This document shows, one piece after another, positions 32,916 through 44,049 of a stretch of DNA of 64,000 nucleotides; within the stretch, counting starts at the first letter, position 1; every line of letters starts with the position of its first letter. The notes beneath the pieces are model-generated. The model searched no databases. It had not been told where the DNA came from and worked only from the letters and a program-made list of their open reading frames with translations. The stretch is from Notolepis coatsorum (lineage: Eukaryota; Chordata; Actinopteri; Aulopiformes; Paralepididae). The DNA lies in NCBI GenBank assembly GCA_963971535.1, contig OZ020588.1, forward strand, positions 120,201,005 to 120,265,004. The letters are read 5' to 3'. The translations under genes and the position numbers were made by a program.

Positions 32916-35631
32916 TAGGGATGTCCCGATCCGATCACGTGATCGGGATCAGGGCCGATCACGTGATTTTCCGAAGATCGGGATCGGCAAAAAAATGTAA
33001 ATAAAAATCTGCCATTTTTTTTTATTCTTTTTTTTATTCAACAAACATGACCATGTTCACGTCTTAAACTCATACTGAGGCCTTAGTTTTGGTTTTAAAT
33101 TGCATATCATCATTCATTTATTTATTGTCACACAGAGCAGAAGAATTTTGCCAAAACAAACCAATAGTATCCAGCTGCAGAACGGCAGACCAGCCACACT
33201 TTCAGACCCAAATTAAAAATGTTTTAATTTTTTTATTTTTTTTAATCCCAATTTCTCACATTACATTCACCCTCAATCAATCAATCAAATGTATTTGTAT
33301 AGCACGTTTAAACACAAACCAAAGTGCTTCACATAGCTAAGAAAAGTATAAAATAAACAGAAAAATAAAATCAACGGATAGACAAAGGAAAAACAGAACA
33401 ACACGTCAACAAGTACGGCAAGAGTCAAAGTGAGTCAGGGAAGGCCAGGCGATATATGTGGGTTTTGAGTTTTGATTTAAAAGACTCGATGGAGGGGGCA
33501 GATTTGATGGACATGGGGATGCTGTTCCAGAGGTCAGGGGCTGCGACCGCAAAAGCACGTCCCCCCCTAGACTTGAAGTTAGACCTACGAGGGTCCTGGG
33601 GTTTTGAGAGTTACGGATGAGGTCTGAGAAGTATGCGGCTCTTGCTGCTTTAACTGCTAACTGATATCTGATACGAGTGTCTCTAAGCATCTCGAGAGAG
33701 ACATGGAGTCTATCATTTTTCCACTTACGCTCTGCTCTCCTGTACTCTCTCCTCTGGGCTCTGGTGGTGTCATTTAGCCACGGCTGGCCTTTAGACTTTG
33801 TTTGTTTTTTTAGTCTAAGGGGGGCTACTGAGTCCAGAATGGAGAGGCAGGTGGAATTAAACAGGGATGTGAGTTCATCTATGTTAAGGTGGGAGGGAGA
33901 GGCTTCAATAGTACAGATCTTAGGGGCAGCTAGGAAAGCGGAAGAAAACGTACTGGTTGTTAAGGGGTTAATGCTGCGGGAGGGACGCCCAGGGGAGGGG
34001 GGTTTGGCTGGGGGGAGAGAGAGAGAGGAGGTGAACATTACGGCATAGTGATCAGAGGAGCATGCATTTTCATCAATATTCATATTTGACACTGATAAAT
34101 CATGGGTTAAAACTAAGTCAAGCATATGGCCTAGTTTGTGGGTGGCGGTGGTGGTAAGCAAAGTGAGTTCGAATGAGTCGATCAATTCCATGAAATCAGA
34201 CACCATAGGCTTGGATGGGCAGCACACATGAATATTAAAGTCACCAAGAATCAGGATTCTGTCATGGATGGACATGGTATTTGACAGAAATTCTGAAAAT
34301 TGGGAGATAAAGTCCTTGCTGCTAGGGGGCCGATAAACGAGGGTGATTAGGAGAGGTTTGTCCAAGTCAACCATGGTCAACTGCACTTCAAAGCTGGAAA
34401 ATTGCGCACAGTTCACAACACGGCAGTTAAAGGAGTTTTTATATACCAAAGCTAGACCACTTCCTTTTCCTGATGATCTGGGTGTGCTAAAAAAGTTAGT
34501 CACTGGGACACATTTCCACGAGATGAGTGAACTCACCAGGGGTAGCCCATGTTTCAGTCACCATAAAAAAATGCAGTCCGTTTTTGGTCGCAAAGTCATT
34601 TAAGACGAAGGTTTTGTTGGAGATGTGATTCGCGTTGATCAGAGCCATTTTCACTTCAACTGGGTCGGGGGCAGCAGTGGTAGTATGATCCGATGACGGG
34701 GATATCCATACCAGCGTTTCGCGCGCGGCCTAGGGGGAATCCCCGCCGTCGGCAGCCCATCCAGGTTTACGTTTAGTGTAATCGTGGGAAGTGAGATGTA
34801 TCTCGGCTCCAGGGAACGTCTGTGGATGTAGTAGGAGCGCTGACCGGGTCCATCGTCGTAGAGCTGGAGGAGATGGCTCGGTGGAGAAGGAGAACGGGAA
34901 CCGGCAAGGCTTCTCAGCTTAACCGAGTTACCTGCACGTTTACCCCGCCTTCTGAATCGCTTCCTCCGGTAACAGGGGCAGCGCGGAGCCCATACTCCCT
35001 CAGGAAGACGTGAGAACAGGCAGCGGTGAGTATTCCCGCTGTTGGCGTCCGGGGTGCATATAGAGGGTCGAATGTTCAGTAGAGTTTGCCGATCATAGAC
35101 AATAATGCTGTGTACAACACACACATACGACGGTACAAACAGAGCAAGGACAAACGAAAAAATTAGGAGCAACAGCAAGCGATGACAAGCAGCCAACAAC
35201 ACTGGCGCGGCCATTTGGAATGCTTGGAATGTGACAGCGTGGGAACCACCGTCACTTCCTCTGAATGTTGACGTTATCCAGGTGAAAAGTTAACTTCATA
35301 AATCATTTGATGTATAATTAAATCAAAGGAAATGCGTTTGGGTCTGAGTGTGTGGCTGGTCTGCCGTTCTGCAGCTGGATACTATTGGCTTGTTTTGGCA
35401 AAATTCTTCTGCTCTGTGTGACAATAAATAAATGAATGATGATATGCAATTTAAAACCAAAACTAAGGCCTCAGTATGAGTTTAAGACGTGAACATGGTC
35501 ATGTTTGTTGAATAAAAAAAAATACTAAATAAATAAAACATTTGATCGGATCGGGAAATATCGGTATCAGTAGATACTCAAAATCACATGATCAGGATCG
35601 GATCGGGAGCAAAAAAATCGGGACATCCCTA
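32916..35631. mobile_element. Foldback hAT element (TAGGGATGTCCCGATC ends) hosting a LINE
   Basis: Ends TAGGGATGTCCCGATC... and ...GGGACATCCCTA; perfect 8-bp duplication GTTTACAC at 32908-32915 and 35632-35639. The inverted repeats are long: about 300 bp, 32916-33215 against 35335-35631, with shared AACATGACCATGTTCACGTC. The centre is occupied by a LINE copy. The original element was thus a near-palindrome. Confidence 0.88.
33268..35222 (-). pseudogene. APE-type LINE copy lacking reverse transcriptase
   Basis: The minus-strand frame at 35214-34651 has a hydrophobic N-terminus and SIIVYDRQTLLNIR, like the L2-like copy at 27067. After a one-base shift, MALINANHISNKTFVLNDF and VTETWATPG begin the endonuclease. 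This continues at 34536-33406 with GSGLALVYK, LVYRPPSSKDF, ILGDFNIHVCC, HMLDLVLTHD and SSDHYAVMF, then PWLNDTTRAQRREYRRAERK. The RT is deleted: the frame passes from the post-endonuclease linker directly into a 3' end with GTGAAGCACTTTGG and ATTTGATTGATTGATTGA. A different LINE family from the 20915-35796 host is possible but the two are close. Confidence 0.75.
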
Positions 35632-35800
35632 GTTTACACTTTTGGTTAGCCACTTTTGTAAACAATCGCTAACCCCCCTCCTCGGCCTGACATCCGCAGG
35701 GTGTTAAAATAGCTGCAGTCTGGGGCGTGGCTAGGCTGGCAATGGGGTAGCACGAGGTTTGTTCTAGCTCTCGTCGAGTCTCTACTTTATTTTAATTTAA

Positions 35801-36577
35801 CCCTCTAGAGGCCAAGGGCCTTTTTGCACCCGTGGGCGGAGAACAAAATAATTTAGAATGTCTTCCAAATGCTCAAAAAGTACATCTTTTCAGAAATCGG
35901 TAAAATGTTTAAAATTACAATTTTGAGTGCTTTGAGATGTAATCTATATGTCTCATTACTTGGTAAACGTAATACGACTTGTAAATATGTTTAATTCTTG
36001 CTAAATTGTATAGTTCAAAATTATCCCCGTATTCATTGAACTACAACGTGTCACGTACATGCACGCGCGCACACACAAACAGCGGCGTGTGCATTGATAG
36101 GTGTTAAATCACTGAGTGATCTAATATGCATATCATTCTTCAGAGCGAGAGGGGGGCGGGATTGTGTTTCGCACATTGTCGCTGTCTGCCGTTGAACTCA
36201 CTGCTCTCAGCTGAAAAGCTCTCACTCGCGAGGAATCTATATACCCACGTCACGCTAAAACATTAACTACTGTATGGCAGAGTGCGTGTGTGTGTATACG
36301 AGTTATGAATTATCTCTCGCAGTTCATTCAAGCGGGCTACGTGAACTACAGTATCAGCCACTGGCTGCTGTGTGACGAGTTTGGTCACCCGCGCTGTCTA
36401 AACACGGACCGCTTTAGTTGACAGCTCTCTCTCTCTCTGTCTCTCTCTCTCTCGCTCATCTCCTCCTCAGTGAAAGGCACACACACACACACACAAGTGC
36501 TATCTTGTAATAAGAGCAAGAGAAAATATGATCCTCTCCAGAATATGACGTTACAGCTGTGTACTGCAGTGAAAGGG
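35801..36577. mobile_element. Possible TTAACCCT-type (piggyBac-like) element
   Basis: TTAA (35797-35800) is followed by CCCTCTAGAGGCCAAGGGCC, a piggyBac-like start that cuts off the LINE remnant. The only matching end I see is AAAGGG-TTAA at 36572-36581, with a 4-5 bp inverted match, so the right boundary is doubtful. The region holds (TC)n and (CA)n runs. Confidence 0.35.
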
Positions 36578-37080
36578 TTAAGTTTAAGTCCTCTCCACTC
36601 CTCTCCTCTCCGCTCATCTCCTCCTCAGTGAAAGGCACACACACACATACAGACCGCAAATAAGAACGAAAAAGGCTATACGCTTATACAACGATTTAAT
36701 AGGCTAAACTTCGTTTTTAAATTCTTTAATTTACATTTGTTTATTTTATTTAATTTTTCTCGACATAATGCTACCTGGCCCGACCAGATCCGTGACTCCG
36801 TTGCGATACAGATGAATTATCTATAAAAGTGACTATCTTTGAAAACCACTGCTGTGGCGAGCCTTGCTACCGGGGAACATAGGACCATTTCGCTGGGGGG
36901 GCGAGCCTTTATCGCTACCGGGGAACATAGGACCCGGGGAACATAGGACCCGGGTAACATAGGACCATTTTGGGTTCGGGAGCGGGACCGGGGAACATGG
37001 AACCCTTTTCGGGAGCGGGGAACATAGGACCCTTTCTTCCCATGGCACCAGTGGACGCCTACCAAGGAACCATTCACCTG
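36578..37080. repeat. Non-coding stretch with a GGGGAACATAGGACC array
   Basis: Six to seven irregular copies of GGGAACATAGGACC occur at about 36872-37032. An upstream block, CATCTCCTCCTCAGTGAAAGG followed by (CA)n, occurs twice (36458, 36615). No gene is seen. Confidence 0.6.
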
Positions 37081-37268
37081 TGGCAATCACGCAACAGGCA
37101 GATAAATCCCAGAAGGCCACGGCTGGCCGCCTGTTTTGTGTCCACTGTAAGATGAAGACCCCCTGGAAGTGCTGTGAATGTGGTGTGGCCCTCTTGTCTC
37201 ATTCCAGACAGGAACTGCTTTTTCGCATATCACTAAGTGTGATAGAGAACAGGCAGATACAACCATGA
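37081..37268 (+). pseudogene. Possible piggyBac transposase C-terminal zinc-ribbon
   Basis: The frame contains KATAGRLFCVHCKMKTPWKC followed by CECGVALL. Two C-x-x-C pairs separated by about eight residues resemble the cysteine-rich C-terminus of piggyBac-type transposases. Only about 45 codons are recognisable and nothing upstream extends it. It lies just outside the palindrome. Confidence 0.35.
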
Positions 37269-38826
37269 GGAGACACCTATTATTTTTTTTATACATGTGC
37301 ATAATTACATTTTTAGCTTTTTTTGTACTAAATTCATCGTGGTTGCTCTCTGCCAAATATCATATGAGGCACCTTGTATTATTATTGTAATTCAAAAGTG
37401 ATATATAGGGTTGTTCATTGTACAATACAATTAATACAGTTGATGTTTCTTGTTGATTACCGTATTATTCTCTATGTTTAACTTTTTTTTTTGTGATATT
37501 CTATTCCAGTTGTGTTTTTTTTATTTTTTTTATATAGTGATACACACAATGGCCGGTCTGAGAATACTTCTGTGTGTAACCAAATGCATACCTATAGTCC
37601 ATGGGCCAGAGGCCAAAATTTCACTTGTCGGTGCCACTCAGGGTGAATAAACGTACATATAATTTTTTCAAAGATCTATGCCTGTAGATGATATTTTTGT
37701 ATGATAGCCCTCCCAGAGTGGTAGCTTTATCATAATTATCAAGTCATGAAGTATACCTACCCCCTCAGGAAATTGCATTTCAGATGCTGGTGCATATCCT
37801 GCTTTAGACTCATGTAGAGGACATCTGTCAATGTTTCACAATATTGTGTTTGGTATCATTTTAAAAGGGGACTATGTAATCTTTCATTCAAGCTAAGATG
37901 TGAATCTTTCTGATCAATATAGAGGTCACTGGAGCTCTTTGAACAGTCAACAACACACATTTCTACCCAATTTTCGCCTAAATGATATACTATCGTTTAG
38001 CCTTGTTTCATCTAGGAGCAACAGAGACACAAAATACAATATCTGCAATACTCTCAGGACCATAAGGATTCAGGAAATGTATAATATGCCTATACTATTT
38101 CATTGTTACAGGTCATTGTGAGCCTTAAATTAGAAGAGCAGTATTAGGCTCCTATTAAACTATACAGAACAGCCACTATAGTCTAGAATGGAAACATAGG
38201 TCCACCTGCATAGGGTGAATTTTTTTTCACCACCTGTTTTTTTATTAATCCTTGGAGTGTCTATTTTAAGATTCTGACAGGTAACAGGTTGGAATAATGT
38301 CCCATGGGGTTTATTTTTAACCCTTTATTACACCTATCCTGAACCAAAACCTGAAAAAGAAGAAAAAGAAAACAGCATAACTTTTGAAGTTAACACCATA
38401 TAGAGACAAATTAAAACATTTTCCCAAACTAGTTTGACCCAAGGAATTCAGTACAATTGTTATTTTTAAGATTCAAACACATCTTGATTAAATTTCAGGA
38501 CAGAAAAAGCAAAAAACGCTCTATTTTCCCTTTTTACTGAAATGTAGTGCATTGGACGAGATCGATTTAGGTTAATATTGGAAATAGTATTGTAATAAAG
38601 ATTGTCTCCATGCTGTTATGCCCTAAATATTATAGTTTTGCATAAACAATTATATAGAGACAAATTAACACATTTTCCCATGCGATTTTGATCAGTGATT
38701 TATTTATTGTTAAGGTTCAAAGTAACTATATGTTTTCATATGCACTGGATATCATGGACTGGATATCTTCTTTGTTGACTCAACATTCAAGTATTTTTTT
38801 CTATTTGTATTTTATACCCTAAACTA

Positions 38827-39545
38827 CTAATCATCATCATCACTAAAACAATTGTCAAAGTCTATCTCTTCGATCTCCATCTCTTCCTCCGCCTCATGAC
38901 ACTCGTACTCCATCCTCCTCATCCATGTTATTTTTTGCGTAATCTGCCTCCTTATCAAGAGCTTCTTGCTCTTCTGACTCCACTTTCTGGGCCAGTACCT
39001 CAACAAGAGAAGGACGGAGGATGGGTCCAACCGTCCAGACAGGTTCTAACACCTCCTCATCCATTGTTTTTCCCAGTCGATACTTTGATCATAGGCTTTG
39101 GGCCTCTTGAATATGGGCTGTTCTGCTTTTTTGTAGCAGGTGACTATGAAGTTGGCTCGCTGTACATGTGGGATGAGACAGACCTTGGGGGGAGGCAGGT
39201 GTTCAATGTCTACTTTGGAGTTTGCATCCAGGACTTTATCAGCACCCATCATTTTCTGCAGCATCTTGGCTCACACAGCATCAACTGACTTCATCCGACC
39301 ATGGCCATCCATAATGCATGTGAAGGACTCCATCTCCTGTTGGAGCTCATCTGTTACCAGCGACAATGCGCCAAGCTGACTAAAAGCCTTCTGGAATCTA
39401 GGGTTCTTCTGCAGATTATTCAACGGATTCACCTGTCTCTTTCCTTTGAAAGCGCTGGCACAGTCATCCCCAGAAAAGTCATAGTATCCCAGTAGAGTGC
39501 TGCAGTACTCTGAGTCCAGAGACTCAGCCAGTTCGGACACATGTA
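38827..39545 (-). pseudogene. Unrecognised repeated gene family, C-terminal part, left arm
   Basis: Read from 39545 down: ESLDSEYCSTLLGYYDFSGDD, ASAFKGKRQVNPLNNLQKNP and FTCIMDGHGRMKSVDAV, then a TGA. It continues with MLQKMMGADKVLDANSKVD, LPPPKVCLIPHVQRANF and PIFKRPKAYDQSIDWEKQ, and ends with an acidic tail. The SAFKGK...LQKNPRFQ...FTC..DG..R.KSVDAVR order recalls a family of multi-copy proteins of unknown function in fish and cnidarians. I cannot name it. A stop after KSVDAV is shared with the right-arm copy, so it predates the palindrome or was copied with it. The N-terminus runs into the minisatellite. Confidence 0.6.
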
Positions 39546-39599
39546 TTAGCTTGCAGTGCCAAGGTGCCAGTGCCGTGGTCCAGGTATCTGGAGAGGTTG

Positions 39600-40210
39600 G
39601 TCAATGGTAGATGATGATCATCAGTATATAGAGGTTGGTCATGCTGACATGGTAGAGGAGGATCATCAGTATATAGAGAGGTTGGTCATGCTGACATGGT
39701 AGAGGAGGATCATCGGTATATAGAGGTTGGTCATGCTGGTAGAGGAGGATCATCAGTATATGGAGAGGTTGGTCATGCTGACATGGTAGAGGAGGATCAT
39801 CAGTATATAGAGGTTGGTCATGCTGACATGGTAGAGGAGGATCATCAGTATATAGAGGTTGGTCATGCTGACATGGTAGAGGAGGATCATCAGTATATAG
39901 AGGTTGGTCATGCGGACATGGTAGAGGAGGATCATCAGTATATGGAGAGGTTGGTTATGCTGGTAGAGGAGGATCATCAGTATATAGAGAGGTTGGTCAT
40001 GCTGACATGGTAGATGAGGATCATCAGTATATAGAGAGGTTGGTCATGCTGACATGGTAGAGGAGGATCATCAGTATATAGAGAGGTTGGTCATGCTGAC
40101 ATGGTAGAGGAGGATCATCAGTATATAGAGAGGTTGGCCATGCTGACATGGTAGAGGAGGATCATCAGTATATAGAGAGGTTGGTCATGCTGACATGGTA
40201 GAGGAGGATC
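39600..40210. repeat. Minisatellite, 45-47 bp unit, left block
   Basis: About 13 units of CATCAGTATATAGAGAGG-TTGGTCATGCTGACATGG-TAGAGGAGGAT, with variants lacking GA or CTGACATGG. Units of 45 bp stay open (39696-40013 encodes a 15-residue repeat around VGHADMVEEDHQYIE), which is probably incidental. The BEL element begins directly after ATCGG of one unit. Confidence 0.92.
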
Positions 40211-40215
40211 ATCGG

Positions 40216-41617
40216 TGTTGTGAAGGATCAGATTAAACCGAATATGTATATTTATTTATATATATATATATTTAATTGTATTTGTATATCGTTTGATATC
40301 CCCTGTATATTCCTTGTACAATATGCATTGAATATCCCTTTAGTCTACTAAACAGCCCATAATAGTTTCATTCTACCATTGGACGAGAACCTGGCGCCAG
40401 GTTGCCATACCCCTAGGTCCAAGTTCAATCGTGCCGCCTAACATGTCGTGGCAACCCCCGGTTCCGCGCAGTAATATGTCGGGCGAAATACGAATGGTAC
40501 TATTTGTTCATAGCGCATATATATATGGCGCAAGTAAAGTAGAACTTTCTTTTAGTCCAGTTCTTTACCCTCCAACAGAGTGACAGACGCAAAGCCTCCC
40601 CACGACGCACGTGCGGTGTAGTAAGGCCTACTTGGCCCAGAATAGGCATTGAGATATCGTGTAGATTAATAGTTGAATAGTCATAGTTTGGCACTATACC
40701 GTCGAGTTGGACGTATTCTATTAAGCTAATAATAGTCTATTTATGTATGGTGCATCGTTCGGTTAGAGTTCTAAAGTTATCAGTACCCCCATCGTTCCTG
40801 ACGTTATCTGGACGCTTAACCAGGCTGGTCAGACCCCTAGTGGTGATTGCATCCGAGGAGCTCCGGGCCAAGAGCGACTGGACCTGTATATTGGATTACT
40901 CTACCCGGACGACGGCGAGCCTTCCACGGCTTGGATTATGCTTTGTGTGCTTTGATTATTCCATGGATAAAGGCCAACACTGCGGAGTGTTGGAATTACC
41001 CCCCGGAGAGGACTCCAGGTGAGACGGCGCTCTACACGTGAGGTCGCCTCACGTCTCTCCGTTGTGGACCGGCAGATACCGTCCACAGAGGGTCCAGCTG
41101 TATTCGCCTGCGGTCCGAGGTTCTGTGGGCACCGTGTCCAAGACTTTGGATTCTCCCAAGACACCGTCGGCCAGATGGGATACCGCCAGCGGCTTCTCTA
41201 ACCCCCCCCTCCTACTGTCTTACAACCAGCGGGACCCCCCCCCCCCCCTTAGTGTATCCAGCTATAATCATCTAAGTACCATCGCTATCGTTTCCTAAAT
41301 ATTCCAGGTTGTATACTTACTCCCTGCGCAACCAGAGATTGGACATTCAATGTTGATTTACCTACGAATACTCATTTGCCATAAAAGTGCATATTTCATA
41401 TTTCAAATCATAAATGTAATTAAGTGATCGTTGTATACACCCTTTGCTGTATTAAACCTTCGATTTGGTACATTTGTGTGGATTCGTTTCATCAGGTGGG
41501 AAAGTGTTCATCATACTTATATCTTGTACTGGGTGGCCAGAAGTTAAAGTACATGAGGTAGTGGTATTAAATATCATATCTAACAATACAGTCAGGGAAT
41601 TGTACCCCTCAGTTACA
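40216..41617 (+). repeat. BEL 5' LTR
   Basis: TGTTGTGAAGGATCAG ... CCCCTCAGTTACA, canonical TG...CA ends, 1402 bp. A 14-C run lies at 41225-41238. The short open frames inside are duplicated in the 3' LTR and do not look like genes. Confidence 0.95.
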
Positions 41618-41619
41618 AT

Positions 41620-41636
41620 TGGTCCTTCGAGCCGGA
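41620..41636 (+). promoter_or_regulatory. Primer binding site, tRNA-Tyr type
   Basis: TGGTCCTTCGAGCCGGA, two bases after the LTR end, is complementary over 17 nt to the 3' end of vertebrate tRNA-Tyr (...TCCGGCTCGAAGGA plus CCA), as I recall that tRNA. This is where minus-strand DNA synthesis would be primed. Confidence 0.82.
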
Positions 41637-41685
41637 GGGTAACTAGTGTAATATTAATATAGTGTTATTAATATCGAAATGGCCT

Positions 41686-43892
41686 ATGATGAACACTCCA
41701 CGAAACGATCCTCCTAACCTAGAACGCCCGCGGCGCAGACGACAGACACCTCAGTACTTAGAGGCTTACACTGTCAGTCAACTACCTAGCCTTCGACAAA
41801 CGGTAAACGCGGTAAAAGTAGAAAGTAAAATTATGTCTGACCTTAACGAGCAGGTTTCCCCGACCACAGAGGCCCTAGTAGGTCCTAATGTAACTGACCA
41901 AGCTCACGGTGGGGACCAGGAGGGAATTGACATGCCTTTACCCCCCGCCACTACTCAAGAAGTAGTCCCCGACCAGCCCCGGGAGGAGGACAGCCCTACA
42001 GAGAGAGAACTCTGCTCGGAGGAAGAGGAGGAGAGCGCCGAGGAACTAGAGCTCCAGGACTCCCCAACGAGTACCCCCAGGAGCGGCTCACGCAGGAGCG
42101 GCTCACCTCCACAACCGCCTCCCCCCAGCGAAGCGGAGAGGATACTACAACAGGCGTTCCTCGTCAGCCTGACAGCCTCTACCGAACGCGACCGACTCCA
42201 AGCGCAGCAACGGAGCGAAGAACAGCGCACACGTCTGGAGATGAGACGCTTCCAGATGGAAGAGAATATGGCAAGAGACCGGGCCGACGCCCAGCGCGCC
42301 GCTGCCGGTGCCCAAAGAGACGCAGAGCGCGACAGACTACAAGCGCAACTAATAGAGCAGCTGATCAAAAGGACAACACCCTCTCCCTCCGCTAGGGGTT
42401 CAAGGAACTCGTCGAGACAACAGTCAAGGGCAGCGTCACCACAACGAGCAAGCGACCCTGAACTTGACCAACAGACCGAGTCTAGACCCCCCGCAGACCC
42501 CCTTCCCATACCGGTCCAAGCGAGACCCAGCTACAAGGAAGGAGCGGCATACACTGCGGAGAAGCTAAATAAACGATTACAGGATCTGGAAGATCTGATA
42601 GAGGAAGAAGAGGGAGAAGAGGAGAACCAAGCCCGACGACCAGGGAACAAAATTAACTTTTTGACTTACCAGCCATTTGGCTGTAGATTTTAAAAACTAC
42701 CAGCCAGGCAGATTTTTTACCAGCCAAAAATTTAAAATAGCTTTTTAGTATATCGCCATGTGTTATTATTAATAATCTCATATGCTATTTTCAATTAATA
42801 TCATAAACAACATAAGGAATATTAGCATAATTTTGAGTGGACTGAAGGAATGAGTCAGCGTTAATAGTTTTAAATGCAAATAATTTATTGAAACATAGAA
42901 GTGGGGTCGGGGACACACACACTGTTTCAACTCACCACCCCTGCATCATATTGTAGTCTAGTCTGTCTTCAAACTTCCACTCCTCTCGAAACCTTTTTAT
43001 ATTTGAATATCAACATTATCTGTGCATCCTCAGTAATCCTCAGTTTACTACAATATACTCCTCTCCTGAGTCCTGACTAGTGACTTCATCGTCTTTCCAA
43101 ACGCACGCACACACACAGAGAAAGGAAGAGTGCCCCCCCCCCCCCCCATTTCCCTTTCCCCAGTCCACACTGTCTGCTGTTCTCTATGGCTCTGCCGCTG
43201 ATCAGGATTAACGTTCATTTCGGGCGATGTGGGCATAAAGGAATGGCGACGATGCAATGCATGTTAGATGCATTTGACCCGTTGTGAGAAGAAGAAAAAA
43301 CCACAGACTTATTTCGGCTCGCAAAATAGGCGCACTGCTGTGTAGCTCTGCTCTCAGGGAACAAACTTAACTTTTTGACTTACCAGCCATTTGGCTGGTA
43401 GATTTTAAAAACTACCAGCCAGGCAGATTTTTTACCAGCCATTGGCGGTTGGCTGGTACTTATTTTGTTCCCTGCCGACGACAGCACAGTACTCCACCGG
43501 ACCAGGAGGTCCCATACAGTCCAGGCTATACCCCCGCGGCGCTGCGCTACAGACCCCCGACTCTATTCACGGGTGAGCACGACGCACGACCAGCCCCGAG
43601 GAACAGTACCTGGACCAGCGGGCCATGGTACCCTGCCAGTACCAGCCCACAGCGAGGCGCAAGAGGGGACTCGCCCAGGAGGTCTCTCCCCCAACGCTCG
43701 CCGATGTACCAGCCATCCACGGCGTCATACAACGCCACGCCGTCATTCCCAGACTTCGCCTATGAGAGTCGAGCACAGTACACGGAGCTCCGGATGTGCT
43801 TAGAGACAATGATGGTGGATGTCGCTGATGAACGCCACAAGTATGCAATACTACTGAAGCACCTGAAAGTACCGCGAGCGCACAATATAGCT
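41686..43892 (+). pseudogene. BEL gag, split by a hAT and frameshifted
   Basis: The first in-frame ATG after the primer site is at 41686. The N-part (41686-42640) is highly charged and coiled-coil-like (RLEMRRFQMEENMARDRADA), with QYLEAYTVSQLP near the start. The frame is broken by the 834-bp hAT; subtracting the insert plus one duplication (842 bp) leads in frame to 43483, where PGYTPAALRYRPP and a capsid-like part follow (LKHLKVPRAHNIA). Near 43890 the frame moves from 3 to 1, and the gag continues (ALDQRYGRIWDYVIQEI) into the pol frame. In this superfamily gag and pol are usually one frame. Confidence 0.78.
42641..43474. mobile_element. hAT MITE (CAGGGAACAAAAT ends) in the BEL gag
   Basis: Ends CAGGGAACAAAAT and ATTTTGTTCCCTG; perfect 8-bp duplication CCGACGAC at 42633-42640 and 43475-43482. 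It belongs to the same family as 90-1041: both have a TTACCAGCCA block present in direct copies at both ends (42652 and 43380 here). No transposase. A C-run lies at 43132-43147. Confidence 0.93.
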
Positions 43893-44049
43893 AGCCTATG
43901 CTACCTCTTCGACTCCATACACAGCGGCCCTTGCAGCGCTGGATCAGAGATATGGACGTATATGGGATTACGTAATCCAGGAGATAAGGCATATTGACCG
44001 CCTACCCCCAGCCACAGACAATCGCTCACTAGACGACCTGTCAATCAAA

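Larger units (their letters stand above)
20915..35796 (-). pseudogene. APE-type LINE ORF2 remnant in four segments
   Basis: Minus-strand segments form one endonuclease region. At 35796-35640: SYFNTLRMSGRGGGLAIVYK. At 32907-32681: FEINQTVLCAVIYRPPKYNK and VLIVGDLNVHVCCSNNPLAK. At 31787-31688: LSYGLPVFNLEI and SDHMPVLFDT, the catalytic SDH motif. At 21103-20915: CRIINPFTAERFSAVFCSND and TVAPFKTRQPR, the linker towards the RT. The RT itself is absent. The interrupters are a hAT with a nested LINE (32916-35631), a TTAA element (31788-32676) and a DIRS-like element (21104-31687). Stops such as the one before FLSDHMP show it is dead. It resembles the CR1/L2/Rex group, but the clade is uncertain. 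Confidence 0.7.
37594..40210. repeat. Left arm of a large palindrome
   Basis: The sequence is complementary to 50521-53153: from AGTCCATGGGCCAGA and GGTGCCACTCAGGGTGAATAA at the outside, through TTAACCCTTTATTACACC (38327), to the minisatellite at the inside. Similarity is very high, with scattered substitutions and short indels. It carries the minus-strand gene remnant 38827-39545. Confidence 0.85.

Noticed and set aside
36817..37120. Two overlapping minus-strand frames with VLCSP-type repeats
   Set aside because: Products of the GGGGAACATAGGACC array.
39696..40013. Repeat protein with a 15-residue unit
   Set aside because: Follows from minisatellite units of 45 bp; both strands are open and the frame breaks when units have 47 bp.
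40747..41022. Frames in the BEL LTRs (also at 49249-49524)
   Set aside because: Identical because the LTRs are recent copies; no domain, and LTRs of this group are not known to encode protein.
41955..42509. 184-codon serine-rich minus-strand frame
   Set aside because: Antisense of the charged coiled-coil part of gag.
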